Source of the DNA: Apoda limacodes
Taxonomy: Eukaryota > Arthropoda > Insecta > Lepidoptera > Limacodidae
Reading direction: 5' to 3'
Assembly: GCA_946406115.1 (NCBI GenBank)
Contig: OX291544.1
Span: 5,332,001 to 5,396,000, forward strand
DNA length: 64,000 nucleotides
Shown here: piece by piece, positions 9,388-19,730 of the stretch
Layout of the letters: each line of letters starts with the position of its first letter
How positions within the stretch are numbered: position 1 is the stretch's first letter
Notes under the pieces: generated by a model
Database searches by the model: none
What the model saw: only the letters and a program-made list of their open reading frames with translations
What the model was told of the DNA's origin: nothing
Position numbers and translations under genes: made by a program

Positions 9388-11557
9388 CTAAGAAAAAATA
9401 AGAGTAAAAGGCTTAAAAATATTTTCTTTTTTAATAATTGCACTGCTTTTTTTTTGTTATAAAGCATTTTACTTGGATAAGTCTTCCAAAATAAATTAAA
9501 AAGTCACTTTTTTATTCAGATGTATATTTTGCGAGAAAAAATGTGTCTTTCAACTTTTTTATAATATATTCTACAAATCTAAAAATAATCACAATAATAG
9601 AGGTTTTTTAAAAGTTACCCCGATTACCGAAAACCCCGCGTGTTCCAAAACCTCTCGGTAAAGAAAAAACATTTAAACTGGACGATTCAGAAACCAACAA
9701 GGAAGTTTAGTCAAATTATTGATTTGGTATGTTCACCTTTACCAATAGAGAAAATGCATGAAAGTATTATTTCTATATTTTTAAATCAATTGCTAAAATT
9801 GCTCAACAACAAATATTTAAAATATCAGTACAACCAATTAAGGCGGCTTGAACGCTACGATTGTGGCGCGCCGTTTTATTTTGTGACGTGGCTATGAAGC
9901 AATACCTATAACATTTTTTAATTTCTATTCTTCTAATTTTGTAATAGTTATGGTAAATAAACAAGTTAGTGCGTGTGTAAGTAGGTACTGTAATCTATTG
10001 TACCCAAGAGTTAGAATACTTATCAGAAATGGACCTGGGAGGGGGGGGCAGGGGACAACCTTATTCACTCTCTGATTATCGTCAAAAGATCGATATCAAT
10101 TTATTGTCGGATCCTACAAACATGTATAAAATAAAATAATCTAGAAATCTTAGGGTGGTAATTTGTTGGTTATCGCAGAGTTAGAAGACACAATTAAATT
10201 GACGATGCTGAACGGTATGCTAATTTGCATTTCGCTTATATTTTTTGATGTTTTTTTTTTGAATATTAATACTAAATAATTATTTTTTGGACATTTTACA
10301 CACAGCGCCGTCTGACCCTAAAGTAAGCAAAGCTTGTGTTCTGGATACCAGACAACGGATACAAATACACATATACACATATTACTTTTTCTTTTGTAAA
10401 ATCACACATATCATACATAAATACAACCAGACTCAAGACAAACATAAATGTTTATTAATTAATGTTTGTCCAGTGCGAGAATCGAACCCACATCCTCTGC
10501 ACATCAGCCGGCCACACTACCAACTAGGCTGCGAGGGAGTCAAATATTGTATCGGGCAAGTTCTTTTTTTTTACTATCAGAGTAAATAATATCTTTGAAC
10601 TTTGGGTCTTTTCAAAATGGTTTAAGAATCAAATTTATCGCGCGACTACATAACACTTACTCTTTCGACAAAACAGTAAAAGTGTATAGGAACGTAATCT
10701 GAAATGTAATTCATGGAAATTTCAAATAAAAATAACATTAAGGCATTGTAAACGGATAATAAAAAAAGTGATATGACATACTCAATAATTATTGATAATG
10801 TTACAAATTGTTTCAATTTATAATCGTTATCAAAAAAATATTAGTTGAGTTTCCAAATTTTTATATTTTTATTTTTTTTATTTTGCATTTTTATATTTTT
10901 GCCTACGTAAGTATTAACATATATACCTATGTCTGTAATTGGAAACATTGATTATTGAAGGCTCCGATTCATCCAATTTTACATAAAGGTCGACGAAAAT
11001 ACAATGAACCGAAGCTTATACCGAAGTAGGTATCTACATACAGTCGGCCACACGCTAAAGTACACACCATTTGGATTATGAATCGTTTGAAAGTTAATAA
11101 TTATCTAATTATGCACGATTAAATTCTCTTGGTTTAATTATTCTGATAGTTTAATTTTATTACGTTATATTAAATAAATCTGCCAATAACGTCAATGTAT
11201 GGTGTAGTATTGAACTATACAACATTTATTTTATGAGTGAAATGCCTCAAGTTGACTCGGTATATTTTTAGTTAGTTGTGGCCGTTTGTGACATAGTGAA
11301 ACGTGAAATATATTAAATAACATAATTTTACGAAAATAAATAACGATTTCTTATCTGTATCTTAATCAGAAAACTATCTTAGGAACTGACAAGTACGATA
11401 TATTATTGAATTTATCGGTAAAAGCAATTAATATTCAAAATATATAATTTAATTTTTTAGAGATATCTATATATGAAACCTGTTAATTCTTAAATCGGAT
11501 CCTTACAAACGTTAGGACCAATAATAATAAAAAATTATAATTAAATAGTGTACTCAC
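9388..11557 (-). other. Lectin intron 1
   Basis: Bounded by donor 'CAAT|GTGAGT' at the 11558 side and acceptor 'cttAG' at the 9387 side. It contains a full SINE copy (10283-10540), a G-run at about 10038-10048 and otherwise AT-rich sequence. The 85-codon plus-strand frame at 9640-9897 has no recognisable domain and is probably chance. Confidence 0.75.
10283..10540 (-). mobile_element. tRNA-derived SINE, copy 2
   Basis: Same block order as the copy at 8480-8727: 'ttttggacatt.cacacagcgccgtctg' end, 'gtaagcaaagcttgtgttctggataccag', an AT-rich middle, and a tRNA-like head with B box at about 10477-10490. Its B box is more degraded (gtgcgagaatcgaaccc) than in copy 1. Confidence 0.85.
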
Positions 11558-11630
11558 ATTGTGACCAAAACACGATGAAGAGAATCGCGGCGACCGCCAA
11601 CGCTTTTCCTCGCCTTTCTAAAGCTTCCAT
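11558..11630 (-). CDS. Secreted C-type lectin-like gene, exon 1 (start codon and signal peptide)
   Basis: Minus-strand ATG at 11630 in the context 'acaaaATGG'. It encodes a short basic start (MEALERRGK) and a hydrophobic core (ALAVAAILFIVFW), a typical signal peptide, followed by SQ. It ends one base into a codon at the donor 'CACAAT|GTGAGTAC'. Joined to exon 2 the split codon becomes Cys and the frame stays open, which independently supports both exons. The protein is therefore predicted to enter the secretory pathway. The cleavage site is probably near the SQ/C junction, but this was not computed. Confidence 0.8.
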
Positions 11631-11745
11631 TTTGTACAATTAATTTCACAATTTTAAAAAAAATCACTAACTATAATTACTAAAATCACTGCACTTTCAC
11701 TGCACTACACTAGTTATTTGTAAACAAGCCATTATTGTACTGAAT
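11631..11745 (-). promoter_or_regulatory. Lectin 5' UTR and possible initiator
   Basis: Upstream of the ATG the minus strand has short purine/pyrimidine mixtures including 'gtgtagtgcagtgaaagtgcagtg', and 'aatTCAGTacaa' at about 11738-11744, which resembles the arthropod initiator TCAGT. No TATA box was seen at the expected spacing. The transcription start is an inference. Confidence 0.4.
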
Positions 11746-12807
11746 TAAAATTTCTTTGTTACGTCATTATTTTGAGAACAATTAAATTTTTTGAAAACAC
11801 GGTTGATAAATTGACCTGTAACAAGAAAAAATATCAAAATTTAGTATTATTAATAAGTAATGAAATGAAAAACAATTAAGAATAATATAAATTATTTTTC
11901 ATCTATATATATATATTTAATTGTATTTCAGAACTATTTTTTACATAAAAAATATGAAATTCAATTTCAGCATGGTAAAATCATCATACAATATTCGTAT
12001 TACAAATATAAGAATGAGGCGCGTTCACACATCCGAACGATCCGGTGTTCTACCGCCAACTGACGCACCTACTCCCCACAGTACGCTATCGCTATATTTA
12101 ATAATCGAGCGCTTTCTTTGATATGTGATTATGTTATTATTATCATATTATCACATACACAGCGAGATTGATTTTGCTCATGATTAAATTTCATTACCGT
12201 CCGCTCACGTCTTTGCTCGCGGAAATACTCATTGAATAAACCTTCCGAGTATTAATTTCACCAGTAGTTTTATATTATTGTTTTTGTAGCTGGTAGGTAT
12301 ACCAGTTGGCTCCCTGAACTATAACTGTCTCTGCGATGTTCCCGACTGCAATTTTTTGCTTGCCGACAGAGACTCGGGACTAAACAACAGATTTCAAATC
12401 ATGGTCCTACTGAGAGATGGTCTGCTATTTTTCGAGTGCAGTGCAGTGTTTTTAGACCAATGGCTGGCGGATCAATTCGTTCCCCGCGGACCTAGGTTTG
12501 GTCTGCGAAGTTCAGAATTATGTCATGTGATCTTGGGAGGAACTTATGCTTCGGGCAACGTAATTTGATTTGAAATAGTACGAAGAAGAAACGAGACTAG
12601 TAATTATGTTTCCAAAACTTCCAGAGAACGTTGTAAAATATCAAATAGGTATGGCAAAAATAATAAGTAGCTAAATAATCCGTCACTGTCACTTCCTTAA
12701 CTTATACCTAGTAAATAGCAAGACCAAATTTGTGTTCACTGATCCCGCATGACGAAAACGTGCTAAGGGGCTGAATCTCACAAGATCTTTTTATAGTGGA
12801 ACTTCCT
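11746..12807. other. Upstream flank of the lectin gene
   Basis: AT-rich DNA with a GC-richer block at 12300-12570 holding a 70-codon plus-strand frame (LLFFECSAVFLDQWLADQF region) with no recognised domain. Possible promoter or enhancer sites cannot be distinguished by eye. Confidence 0.4.
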
Positions 12808-13317
12808 GAAGAATACATGCTCAGTTTAGGTTCGGCTGAACTGTCTGTCAGTCAGTTACTCAGGATCATTTCTTATATATTTAGGATATCGTTTGAGTCC
12901 ATCCGACAAAGTGCTCACATGTTTGGCACATGAAGGAGCGTATCCCAACTTACTATACAAAAGGTAACTGCTATATATATTTTTAACCGACTTCAAAAAA
13001 AAGGAGATTCTCAGTTTAACCCGTATGTTAGTATGTATGTTTGTCTGCGATTATCTCGCGTTTGGCTGAACCGATTTTATTGCGGTTTTCAGATAAATTT
13101 TTGTTTCATTTTGAAGAAGGTTTTGGTATACAACGAATGGATACCCCTTGACGTCGTCCGCATGGATCCGTTATTAATTTATACAACTCGACCAATTTTT
13201 GTTGAAGCGGTTTATTTTACCGACAATATTTTAGTACACTTACTAGAAAAATTAACTAGTCACTTACATAAACGATACGTACGTTTTTTATCAAACCAGA
13301 CAAATGTAAATGCGGGC
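12808..13317. repeat. 510-bp tandem duplication, left copy
   Basis: Starts at 'gaagaatacatgctcag' and ends at 'aatgcgggc'. It contains the family-C end 'ttttaaccgacttcaaaaaa' and the following 'ggagattctcag...ttatctcgcgtttggctgaacc' region. The next 510 bases repeat it almost exactly. Confidence 0.9.
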
Positions 13318-13827
13318 GAAGAATACATGCTCAGTTTAGGTTCGGCTGAACTGTCTGTCAGTCAGTTACTCAGGATCATTTCTTATATATTTAGGATATC
13401 GTTTGAGTCCATCCGACAAAGTGCTCACATGTTTGGCACATGAAGGAGCGTATCCCAACTTACTATACAAAAGGTAACTGCTATATATATTTTTAACCGA
13501 CTTCAAAAAAAAGGAGATTCTCAGTTTAACCCGTATGTTAGTATGTATGTTTGTCTGCGATTATCTCGCGTTTGGCTGAACCGATTTTATTGCGGTTTTC
13601 AGATAAATTTTTGTTTTATTTTGAAGAAGGTTTTGGTATACAACGAATGGATACCCCTTGACGTCGTCCGCATGGATCCGTTATTAATTTATACAACTCG
13701 ACCAATTTTTGTTGAAGCGGTTTATTTTGCCGACAATATTTTAGTACACTTACTAGAAAAATTAACTAGTCGCTTACATAAACGATACGTACGTTTTTTA
13801 TCAAACCAGACAAATGTAAATGCGGGC
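13318..13827. repeat. 510-bp tandem duplication, right copy
   Basis: Same sequence at an offset of exactly 510 bases. Only about three substitutions are visible: C/T in 'tttgttt(c/t)atttt', A/G in 'tttt(a/g)ccgacaat' and A/G in 'gtc(a/g)cttacat'. The open frames of 125-136 codons in the two copies are products of the repeat and have no domain. Confidence 0.9.
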
Positions 13828-13917
13828 GAGCTTGAAGGGAAACAACAAATAGAGTGCGATCACATTACCTACTTGTTTTTTCGGTTTGCCATACATATTT
13901 ATTATAATAGGGTTTTT

Positions 13918-14135
13918 TAAGGTTGCGAGGGGTGAGCGTTCGAGTCCCGGTGTGTAACAAGAAGTCTTTTTCTGATTTTCTTAGGTTAATCCTTTCGCAG
14001 ACTATATTAAATACTAAACATTTAGTAGAGAAAAATATCGTAAAAATTCGTACGTCGAGAATTCGTAGGTATTGGTAAGGAATTGTGAAGTCCACAAACC
14101 AGGTAGGCCGGTGCCCCAACAGTGACAAACAACGT
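13918..14135 (+). mobile_element. Probable tRNA-derived SINE
   Basis: Has a B-box-like 'gcGTTCGAGTCCCggtgtg' at about 13937-13955 near the start and ends with 'aggccggtgccccaacagtg', an end motif also present in the SINE at 56500-56735. The body between is AT-rich and diverged. Confidence 0.45.
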
Positions 14136-14440
14136 ATAAAGGCTCGTAACGATTACAGAGTTATTTAGAATTCAGAGGTTTAAGCACAAAATCCTATCGT
14201 ATTGCGTCAGTTGAATATACCCTTGTGCTACATCCATTTTTATGAGAATTGAGGATTACCTACTGAAACTCGTTATTACGTAACACATTCCCTGCAGCGA
14301 CCCTACCTACTCTCGTACGATCATTTTTTGTATAATAAAACATGAAAATTATTGTTTCTTTCATGTTTCTAAAAACTAAATATTTGTGTCATATTTGATG
14401 ACCTCATCAAATGCTAGTTTATTAGGCGGGTGTTAAGATA
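14136..14440. other. AT-rich noncoding stretch
   Basis: Nothing recognised; may include decayed mariner sequence next to the transposase remnant. Confidence 0.4.
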
Positions 14441-14646
14441 ATGAGTCATCTACCATACAGTCCCGATCTGTCACCTTTCGCCTTTTTTATTTCCAAAAAT
14501 CAAAGATAAACTCCTAGGCATTGGCAATGGCCGTGGAAAAGATCTTAAAAGAAGAGTGGGGCAACTGCTTCTCTCAGTGGTTTGCATCGAATGCGAAGTT
14601 GTTTAGAAAGGAATGGAGAATATTTCCAAAAACCGTAAAGGCATAG
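14441..14646 (+). pseudogene. mariner transposase C-terminal remnant
   Basis: One frame reads MSHLPYSPDLSPFAFFIS and stops; it carries the mariner HxPYSPDLxP motif with the catalytic Asp. A second frame a few bases on reads EEWGNCFSQWFASNAKLF and ends at a TAG, matching the C-terminal region of mariner transposases. A stop/frameshift separates the two, and the N-terminal two thirds were not found. This is a dead DNA-transposon fragment. Confidence 0.8.
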
Positions 14647-15479
14647 CAACTTAATTATGTTGTAAGAAATTTTAGCGTGTCCCACTCGTCCACCGCAATT
14701 AAATACAATTTAAATTTAAAATTTAAAACATTTACTGATTTCTTTACATTATTGTTGCACCATTATCAGACACACATAAGGACAGTCAATAGCAGTAAAT
14801 GTAGGAAGGTAACTAAAGTCTTCAATCCAAACTAATATATATTGTTTGGCGTCGTAACGGTAAATTCAATTGAGCCGAAAATTGGCACAAACATAGTTGA
14901 TGAAAATGAAAAAGTTCCAGTAAGAGTAATTATAACTGAATTCCCCGTAGACGAACTATCGCCACGGCTATGCTAGCTTGCTATAGCAAACTTCTGTTCT
15001 ATAATCTTAGTACTTCTACACAAGTCCCATGCCCATAATCGAATTTAGCGCGGACCGTGCTCATATATTATTGTTTGTTTCAATTCGTTTCTTTTGATTC
15101 TTCGCCGGCCCTCACATTACTCAAAATAATAAAAACCTATGTTCAATGTCAGACTTTCTATGGAAAGCTGATCTCCCTTATAATGGCATCACTTTATTGG
15201 GACCGTTACCGCGTCATAAATCATTCTCAGTAGTTACGTCCTATACCTTACAACTTGATGGGTTTCCAGGTGGCTGTGGGACGCTGGGCAGATTTCCTAA
15301 TAGCTGCCGGTTTTAGTGCGCGAATATTAAATAGTAATTTATGGTCGCTACGCAGAAATACCAGGTCAGTCGTAAAATACTGCGTGGACAACTGGATTTA
15401 CTATACACGTAACTGTACCACAGCAACATGCAAGTTGGCACTGGATTAGGCGACAACTAAGATTTTTTGTTTATATACA
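14647..15479. other. Noncoding stretch with 64-codon frame of unknown meaning
   Basis: 15240-15449 is GC-richer and open on the plus strand (GRWADFLIAAGFSARIL region), with no recognised domain or clear splice sites. 14930-15060 carries words typical of Helitron-like repeats ('atagcaaacttctgttctataatc', 'cgaatttagcgcgg'). Confidence 0.35.
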
Positions 15480-15800
15480 CACTAAGGTGACAAACAAGCT
15501 TCCAGGCTACCTGTGTGCTTAGTGTGAGTTTTTGCGTTTTCGTAACTCTATTATCGCGTTCGCGTATTCATTAAAAGTCCTATGAGAGAAAACCATCTCG
15601 AAACTCGTCCGCTAGAGGCATTCCTTCGTTTCCATACATGTAATTCGTAGACGCGAACGCGATAGTAGTGTTAAAAACTTACACTGGGCACACTAACGTA
15701 AAGCAGTTACTTGTAGCCTACGGACGCTTGTATCACCAGGGATACCGTCCGCGTGTTGCCCACCCTTTAAAAATCTAATATCACTCCTTTAGTGAAGAAC
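15480..15800 (-). mobile_element. LINE-A 3' fragment split by a MITE
   Basis: Left part 15480-15512 ('actaaggtgacaaacaagc') and right part 15694-15800 ('gtagcctacggacgcttg', 'gcgtgttgcccaccctttaaaaatctaat') are consecutive parts of the LINE-A 3' end. They are separated by the 181-base element at 15513-15693. No poly-A run remains. Confidence 0.75.
15513..15693. mobile_element. 181-bp MITE with ~45-bp terminal inverted repeats
   Basis: Left end GTGTGCTTAGTGTGAGTTTT and inverted right end GTGTGCCCAGTGTAAGTTTT continue into the shared 'CTATCGCGTTCGCGT' block (left has CTATTATCGCGTTCGCGT). No coding capacity. It is nested in an older LINE-A fragment, so it inserted later. A target duplication could not be resolved because the host repeat is diverged. 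Confidence 0.85.
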
Positions 15801-16440
15801 CATAATATGCTGATTGGGCTACAATTTGAGGTTGATTTAAATATTAGCAATTAAGGCCGGCGCTAGTATTGTACAAAAGATAAATCAATAACTATAGGTA
15901 AATAAACGAGCATTATATTAAATATACTAAAATAGATTTTAGTCCTTTTAAGATTATTTTTAAATTGCTTTACAGATATTCAGAAATAGAATATCTTCCT
16001 TAATTAAATTGTAAAGTTTTGGACCAGTCTACGATTTATTGTGTCATAATATCAAGAGATTGAATAATAAATGAACAAACCATTCCCTAGCTTCAGAACT
16101 CAAAACTTTCTCCTCGGCGATTTCTAAGCTTTCTGTGCGAAGTATGGCGGCCTACTGCAATTTCTACACAACGATCTCGCTTTCATAGTGATTGAAAGAA
16201 AGGAAAAACCTAGACCTTCATAAGTATCTCTGTTAATATTTCCGTAGAATTTTCGTAAGTACCTGTCAAAGTTAGAAAATATATTGAGTACATAGTCCGT
16301 ATATGTTAATGTCCGTAAAGATTTAATAAATATTGTATTTTGATTTTTCTTAGTGCATCTGTTCTAGTACTTAGTTAATTAGGCAGGCATTTCTAACCGG
16401 CTCATTATTTTTAGAGAGATTGATTTTTTTATTTATGCTA
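15801..16440. other. AT-rich noncoding stretch
   Basis: Nothing recognised. Confidence 0.5.
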
Positions 16441-16622
16441 GGTGTGGCCGCGGTTCCGTCTGCATTAAAGTTGTTGCTGAGGAAAATATGCCTGTCTTAT
16501 TCCAGGACCTAATCTATATGTGTGCCAAGTTTCATCCCGATCCGTCCAGTGGTTGAAGCGTGATTGAGTAACAGACGTCCATCCATCCAGACAAAATTTC
16601 AAATTTATAATATTAAGTAGGA
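16441..16622 (-). mobile_element. Helitron-like element, 5' end intact
   Basis: Reading the minus strand, it begins A|TCctacttaatattataaat, the TC start after an A that Helitrons use, and passes through the reverse of 'gtgccaagtttcatcccgatccgtccagtggttgaagcgtg'. The same block is at 41480-41560. The CTAG 3' end is not preserved. Confidence 0.65.
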
Positions 16623-17841
16623 TAAACACCTGTATACTTATTACCAAGTATTTAAAGTACGAGACGGTTATATCAGAAGATAGATCTTACGGTGGTATTA
16701 AAAAAAAAAATAGAGTCTCAGCAACAACTCGCTGTTGCAGATAATGTTATGGTTGTGGTCCCTCTCATCCATACAAATCAAGTTCACTCCGTAATGCAAC
16801 ACCACAAGCTGACCGCAAGCGCAGTCGGCTGTGCGTACCTTCATCTTGCGCCACAAATCTTATATAAAAGCCAATGTCCTGATCGACTCATCACCGCCCA
16901 GCCTAAAACGCTAAACATTGAAATTTATGGAAGAAATGGATTTTATATTGAAGGCGTTATTTAAACATGAACTTCTCAAAATTGAAATTCTAAGATAATA
17001 TGAAATAGGGTTTGGATTTTTCAAGATATGAAAATGTTTAATAATGAATGATGTATTTTATTTGAAAAATTATAGACTAAAATAGGGCATGAAACTTTGT
17101 ATGGGACTCCGGTTATTATCGCAACCATGAAATTGGTGTAAAGACTCTCACTTCTATATAAGAAATAACGTATTTCAGCATTTTTGGAAAATTGTCTTCT
17201 AAGGGAAAAAAACGGTAAAAAAATGTGTGCCTATGGGAGTTCAGTTCATATAAGTAAACGGACACTTAATTTTGAAAGAAAATATTAATTAAATTACATA
17301 CTATTATGACTAGTATTTAATTGTAAATCAAAAAAAATCTTCATTTTTTATTCCAAAAAAAATCCCAATTCTAATCAAAAATACTGATTGCACAGCAAAA
17401 TAGTAACCTTTAAATATTATAATTTTAGCAACAATTTGAGTTCGTGACGCATCACTATTAATGGAAAAGTGAAGTTTTTTTATGAACGCATATCTAATAA
17501 TAACTAGCCCGCGATAAACTTTGTAATTCATTTCTATTAAAACATAGTTAAGCATAAGTTTTTTGATGTGCATTAAAAATAAGTCTGCGATGAGCAAAAG
17601 AAAATTGCAGGTAAAGTAAATTCTAATAAGCCTCCAAAAGTTACTTTTTTTTGTCTAATCGATTTTAAATTCTATATTTTTTTATAGTTATTACCAGTTG
17701 GATGTAAGGCCTAACACTACGGGTTGCGAGAGTAGCAACTTTAGTTGAGAGAGTTTGTGTGTTTCAGTAAAAGCATACTTTTTGACTGCGCTGCATAGAT
17801 ATGCACCGATATACACATTTTGTCAAATATATAAAAAAAAA
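16623..17841. other. Noncoding stretch
   Basis: 16692-16964 is open on the plus strand for 90 codons but has no domain; 17080-17240 has 'gcatgaaactttgtatgggac' words related to the repeat at 2740. The rest is AT-rich. Confidence 0.4.
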
Positions 17842-18500
17842 GAACGAGTTGCACTCCGGGAGTGCCGGCAGAAGTGAAAACCTTTACACACGATTCGCGC
17901 TTAACACTCAAATATGTCACAAGACATGTCTTTGACATTGTCAAGAAATAATAATGTTTGTTTATTTACTTTTTTGACGTAGTATATTTGACATCGCAAT
18001 CTGTCATAGAATTAAAATTCCATATCCAACCTCCCTGTACTACTCATAATCGCGAATACTAAAAATAAAAATTATAATAGGCGTGGCATTACGGTTTCCG
18101 TATTTTACAAAGACAAAGATTTTCATATTTCCATATTTTAAACACTTTATATACACGAATTTTACGAATACACAGCAGTATGGCCACTACACAGACGGTC
18201 GAGCCATTAGCTGTCACCATCCATGGATGCGCGTAGCACGCTGTAACATGTTTATGTTACAAACGACCATTCACGCAAGCGCTCTGCGCCGCCTAAACGA
18301 AACAGCAGGCGCAGGCATACATTTTCGCCGCGCCGTAGAAAGAGAGGGGGATACTCCCTCTCCTTCGCCGCGCCAGCTGCCTACTCTCCATCAGTCTTAC
18401 GCATTTTCACGATTAGGACACGTGACCTGACGCGAGTTTATCATTTTTTACCCATACCAAAAAAAGTGCACAACGTCGCTAAAGAAGTTTTCACTTCAAT
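17842..18500 (-). mobile_element. Family-D transposon-like repeat, copy A, with internal extra segment
   Basis: One end reads 'gagttgcactccgggagtgccggcagaagtgaaaacc', the other 'ctaaagaagttttcacttc', so the two ends are partly inverted ('gaagtgaaaac'). A homologous copy in the opposite orientation is at 60591-61368. Copy A carries about 290 bases (roughly 18102-18394) absent from copy B, rich in CG and CT words. Together the copies define a noncoding element of about 380-400 bases. Confidence 0.7.
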
Positions 18501-19383
18501 AAGTGACGAAATTGTTGCTAACATAACATAAGTTGTTTAATATGATAAACAATAGATTTATATCTGTCGGTATCTCTTTATCACACTAGCTTGACTGCTA
18601 TACGTAACCAAATTTTATAACTCGCTTTTCGTTTACTTACTTCTAATCTGTCATATATGTTCCTGTCTTATATGTCACGGCTTCATTGCCCCGAAAGGGG
18701 TAGCCATCGGATGAACATTGAACACACTCCACAACACAGCACACAGGTTATCATGAGGATGTTTTCAGAATATATTTTCAGGAGTCTTTCAAACTTTTAA
18801 CAATCTATTAAGCTCTGATTTTTTCGGTATTTTGAATGCTGATTCAAGTGGTATGTTCATCAATATTCTTTTGTTATCGGCCGCGGAATAATTGCAGGTA
18901 TGTTTGTATGTATGTATGTATGTATGTATGTGTGTATAAAGTTTGTATTGTAGTGCCGATGACACAACGCTGAGTCTGAAGAGGAAGCGTAACAAAAACA
19001 TTAGGAATCAGACAAGGTTTCGGTTTTAGGTTAATTTGCTAACGGATGTTAAAACGTTTCACATCTTAGAAATGACAATTGCTTTTTATAGCGTTAGTAA
19101 TCTAATAGTCCACGTTTAAGGTCGAAAAACGATGTCAGTTTTTGCGTGAGGATAACTGTGTAGGCGATAGATCTTTATTTATAATAGTAAATCCTTATCG
19201 TCTGTTTTTTATGCGGTTCTCAGATTTTATATTGTTATTAGAACTGGTTTTTGGTACATAAATTAAATAGGCAGAAATCGAAGTTGGAAATTTCAAAAAA
19301 AAAATAAGATGTAAATATAGATATATAACTCATATTTAACCTTTATAAAATATTAATCTGTGCCAAAGTGAATCTAAATTGTA
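18501..19383. other. Noncoding stretch with (TATG)n microsatellite
   Basis: 18899-18932 is a tetranucleotide TATG run. 18680-18720 has a 'gccccgaaaggggtagcc' inverted motif. Otherwise nothing was recognised. Confidence 0.5.
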
Positions 19384-19640
19384 TCACATGTGAAATATAG
19401 ATCTGCCAATCTGCCAATAGATCCTTTTCCTTGTTCGCCGTCGCTTTGAGGCTAATCCGCGCAGTAGCCCGATAGACTTCGGAGCTGGTGTTAGCGAAGC
19501 AGCACCTTCACGTGGTGAAGACACCGTGCCAGCGCTGCCTGGATTATGTGTACGTTTAGCTCGAGCCATGCCGAAGTGCGGACGCGAGTGTCCCGGTCCC
19601 TCCAACGAATTAAAGACTTGTCCCTATTGATTCGAATAGG
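19384..19640 (-). other. GC-rich coding-like block of unknown origin
   Basis: Stands out from the AT-rich flanks. The minus strand is open for 73 codons from a Met (MARAKRTHNPGSAGTV and a basic SKRRRTRKR stretch), and a second minus frame is also open for 63 codons. It could be the basic ORF1 part of a retroelement or a host exon; no splice sites or known domain decide. It lies just below the LINE-A copy at 19731. Confidence 0.3.
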
Positions 19641-19730
19641 CAGGCTAACGGCTTTAGATTCTTTCTTTAAGTTAAGAAGCAACTATATAATACTTGTATC
19701 ATAGCTCATTATTTAAGGTTAGGAACACAT

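Noticed and set aside
9640..9897. 85-codon plus-strand gene
   Set aside because: Low-complexity AT-rich composition, no domain, and it lies in the intron of the lectin gene on the other strand.
13033..13920. Two similar 125-136 codon proteins in tandem that look like a duplicated gene
   Set aside because: The frames come from a duplicated dispersed repeat whose relatives at 38340, 47751 and 55150 are not open; no domain or start context.
18083..18430. 115-codon plus-strand frame
   Set aside because: It spans the insert within family-D copy A; the homologous copy lacks the segment and no domain is present.
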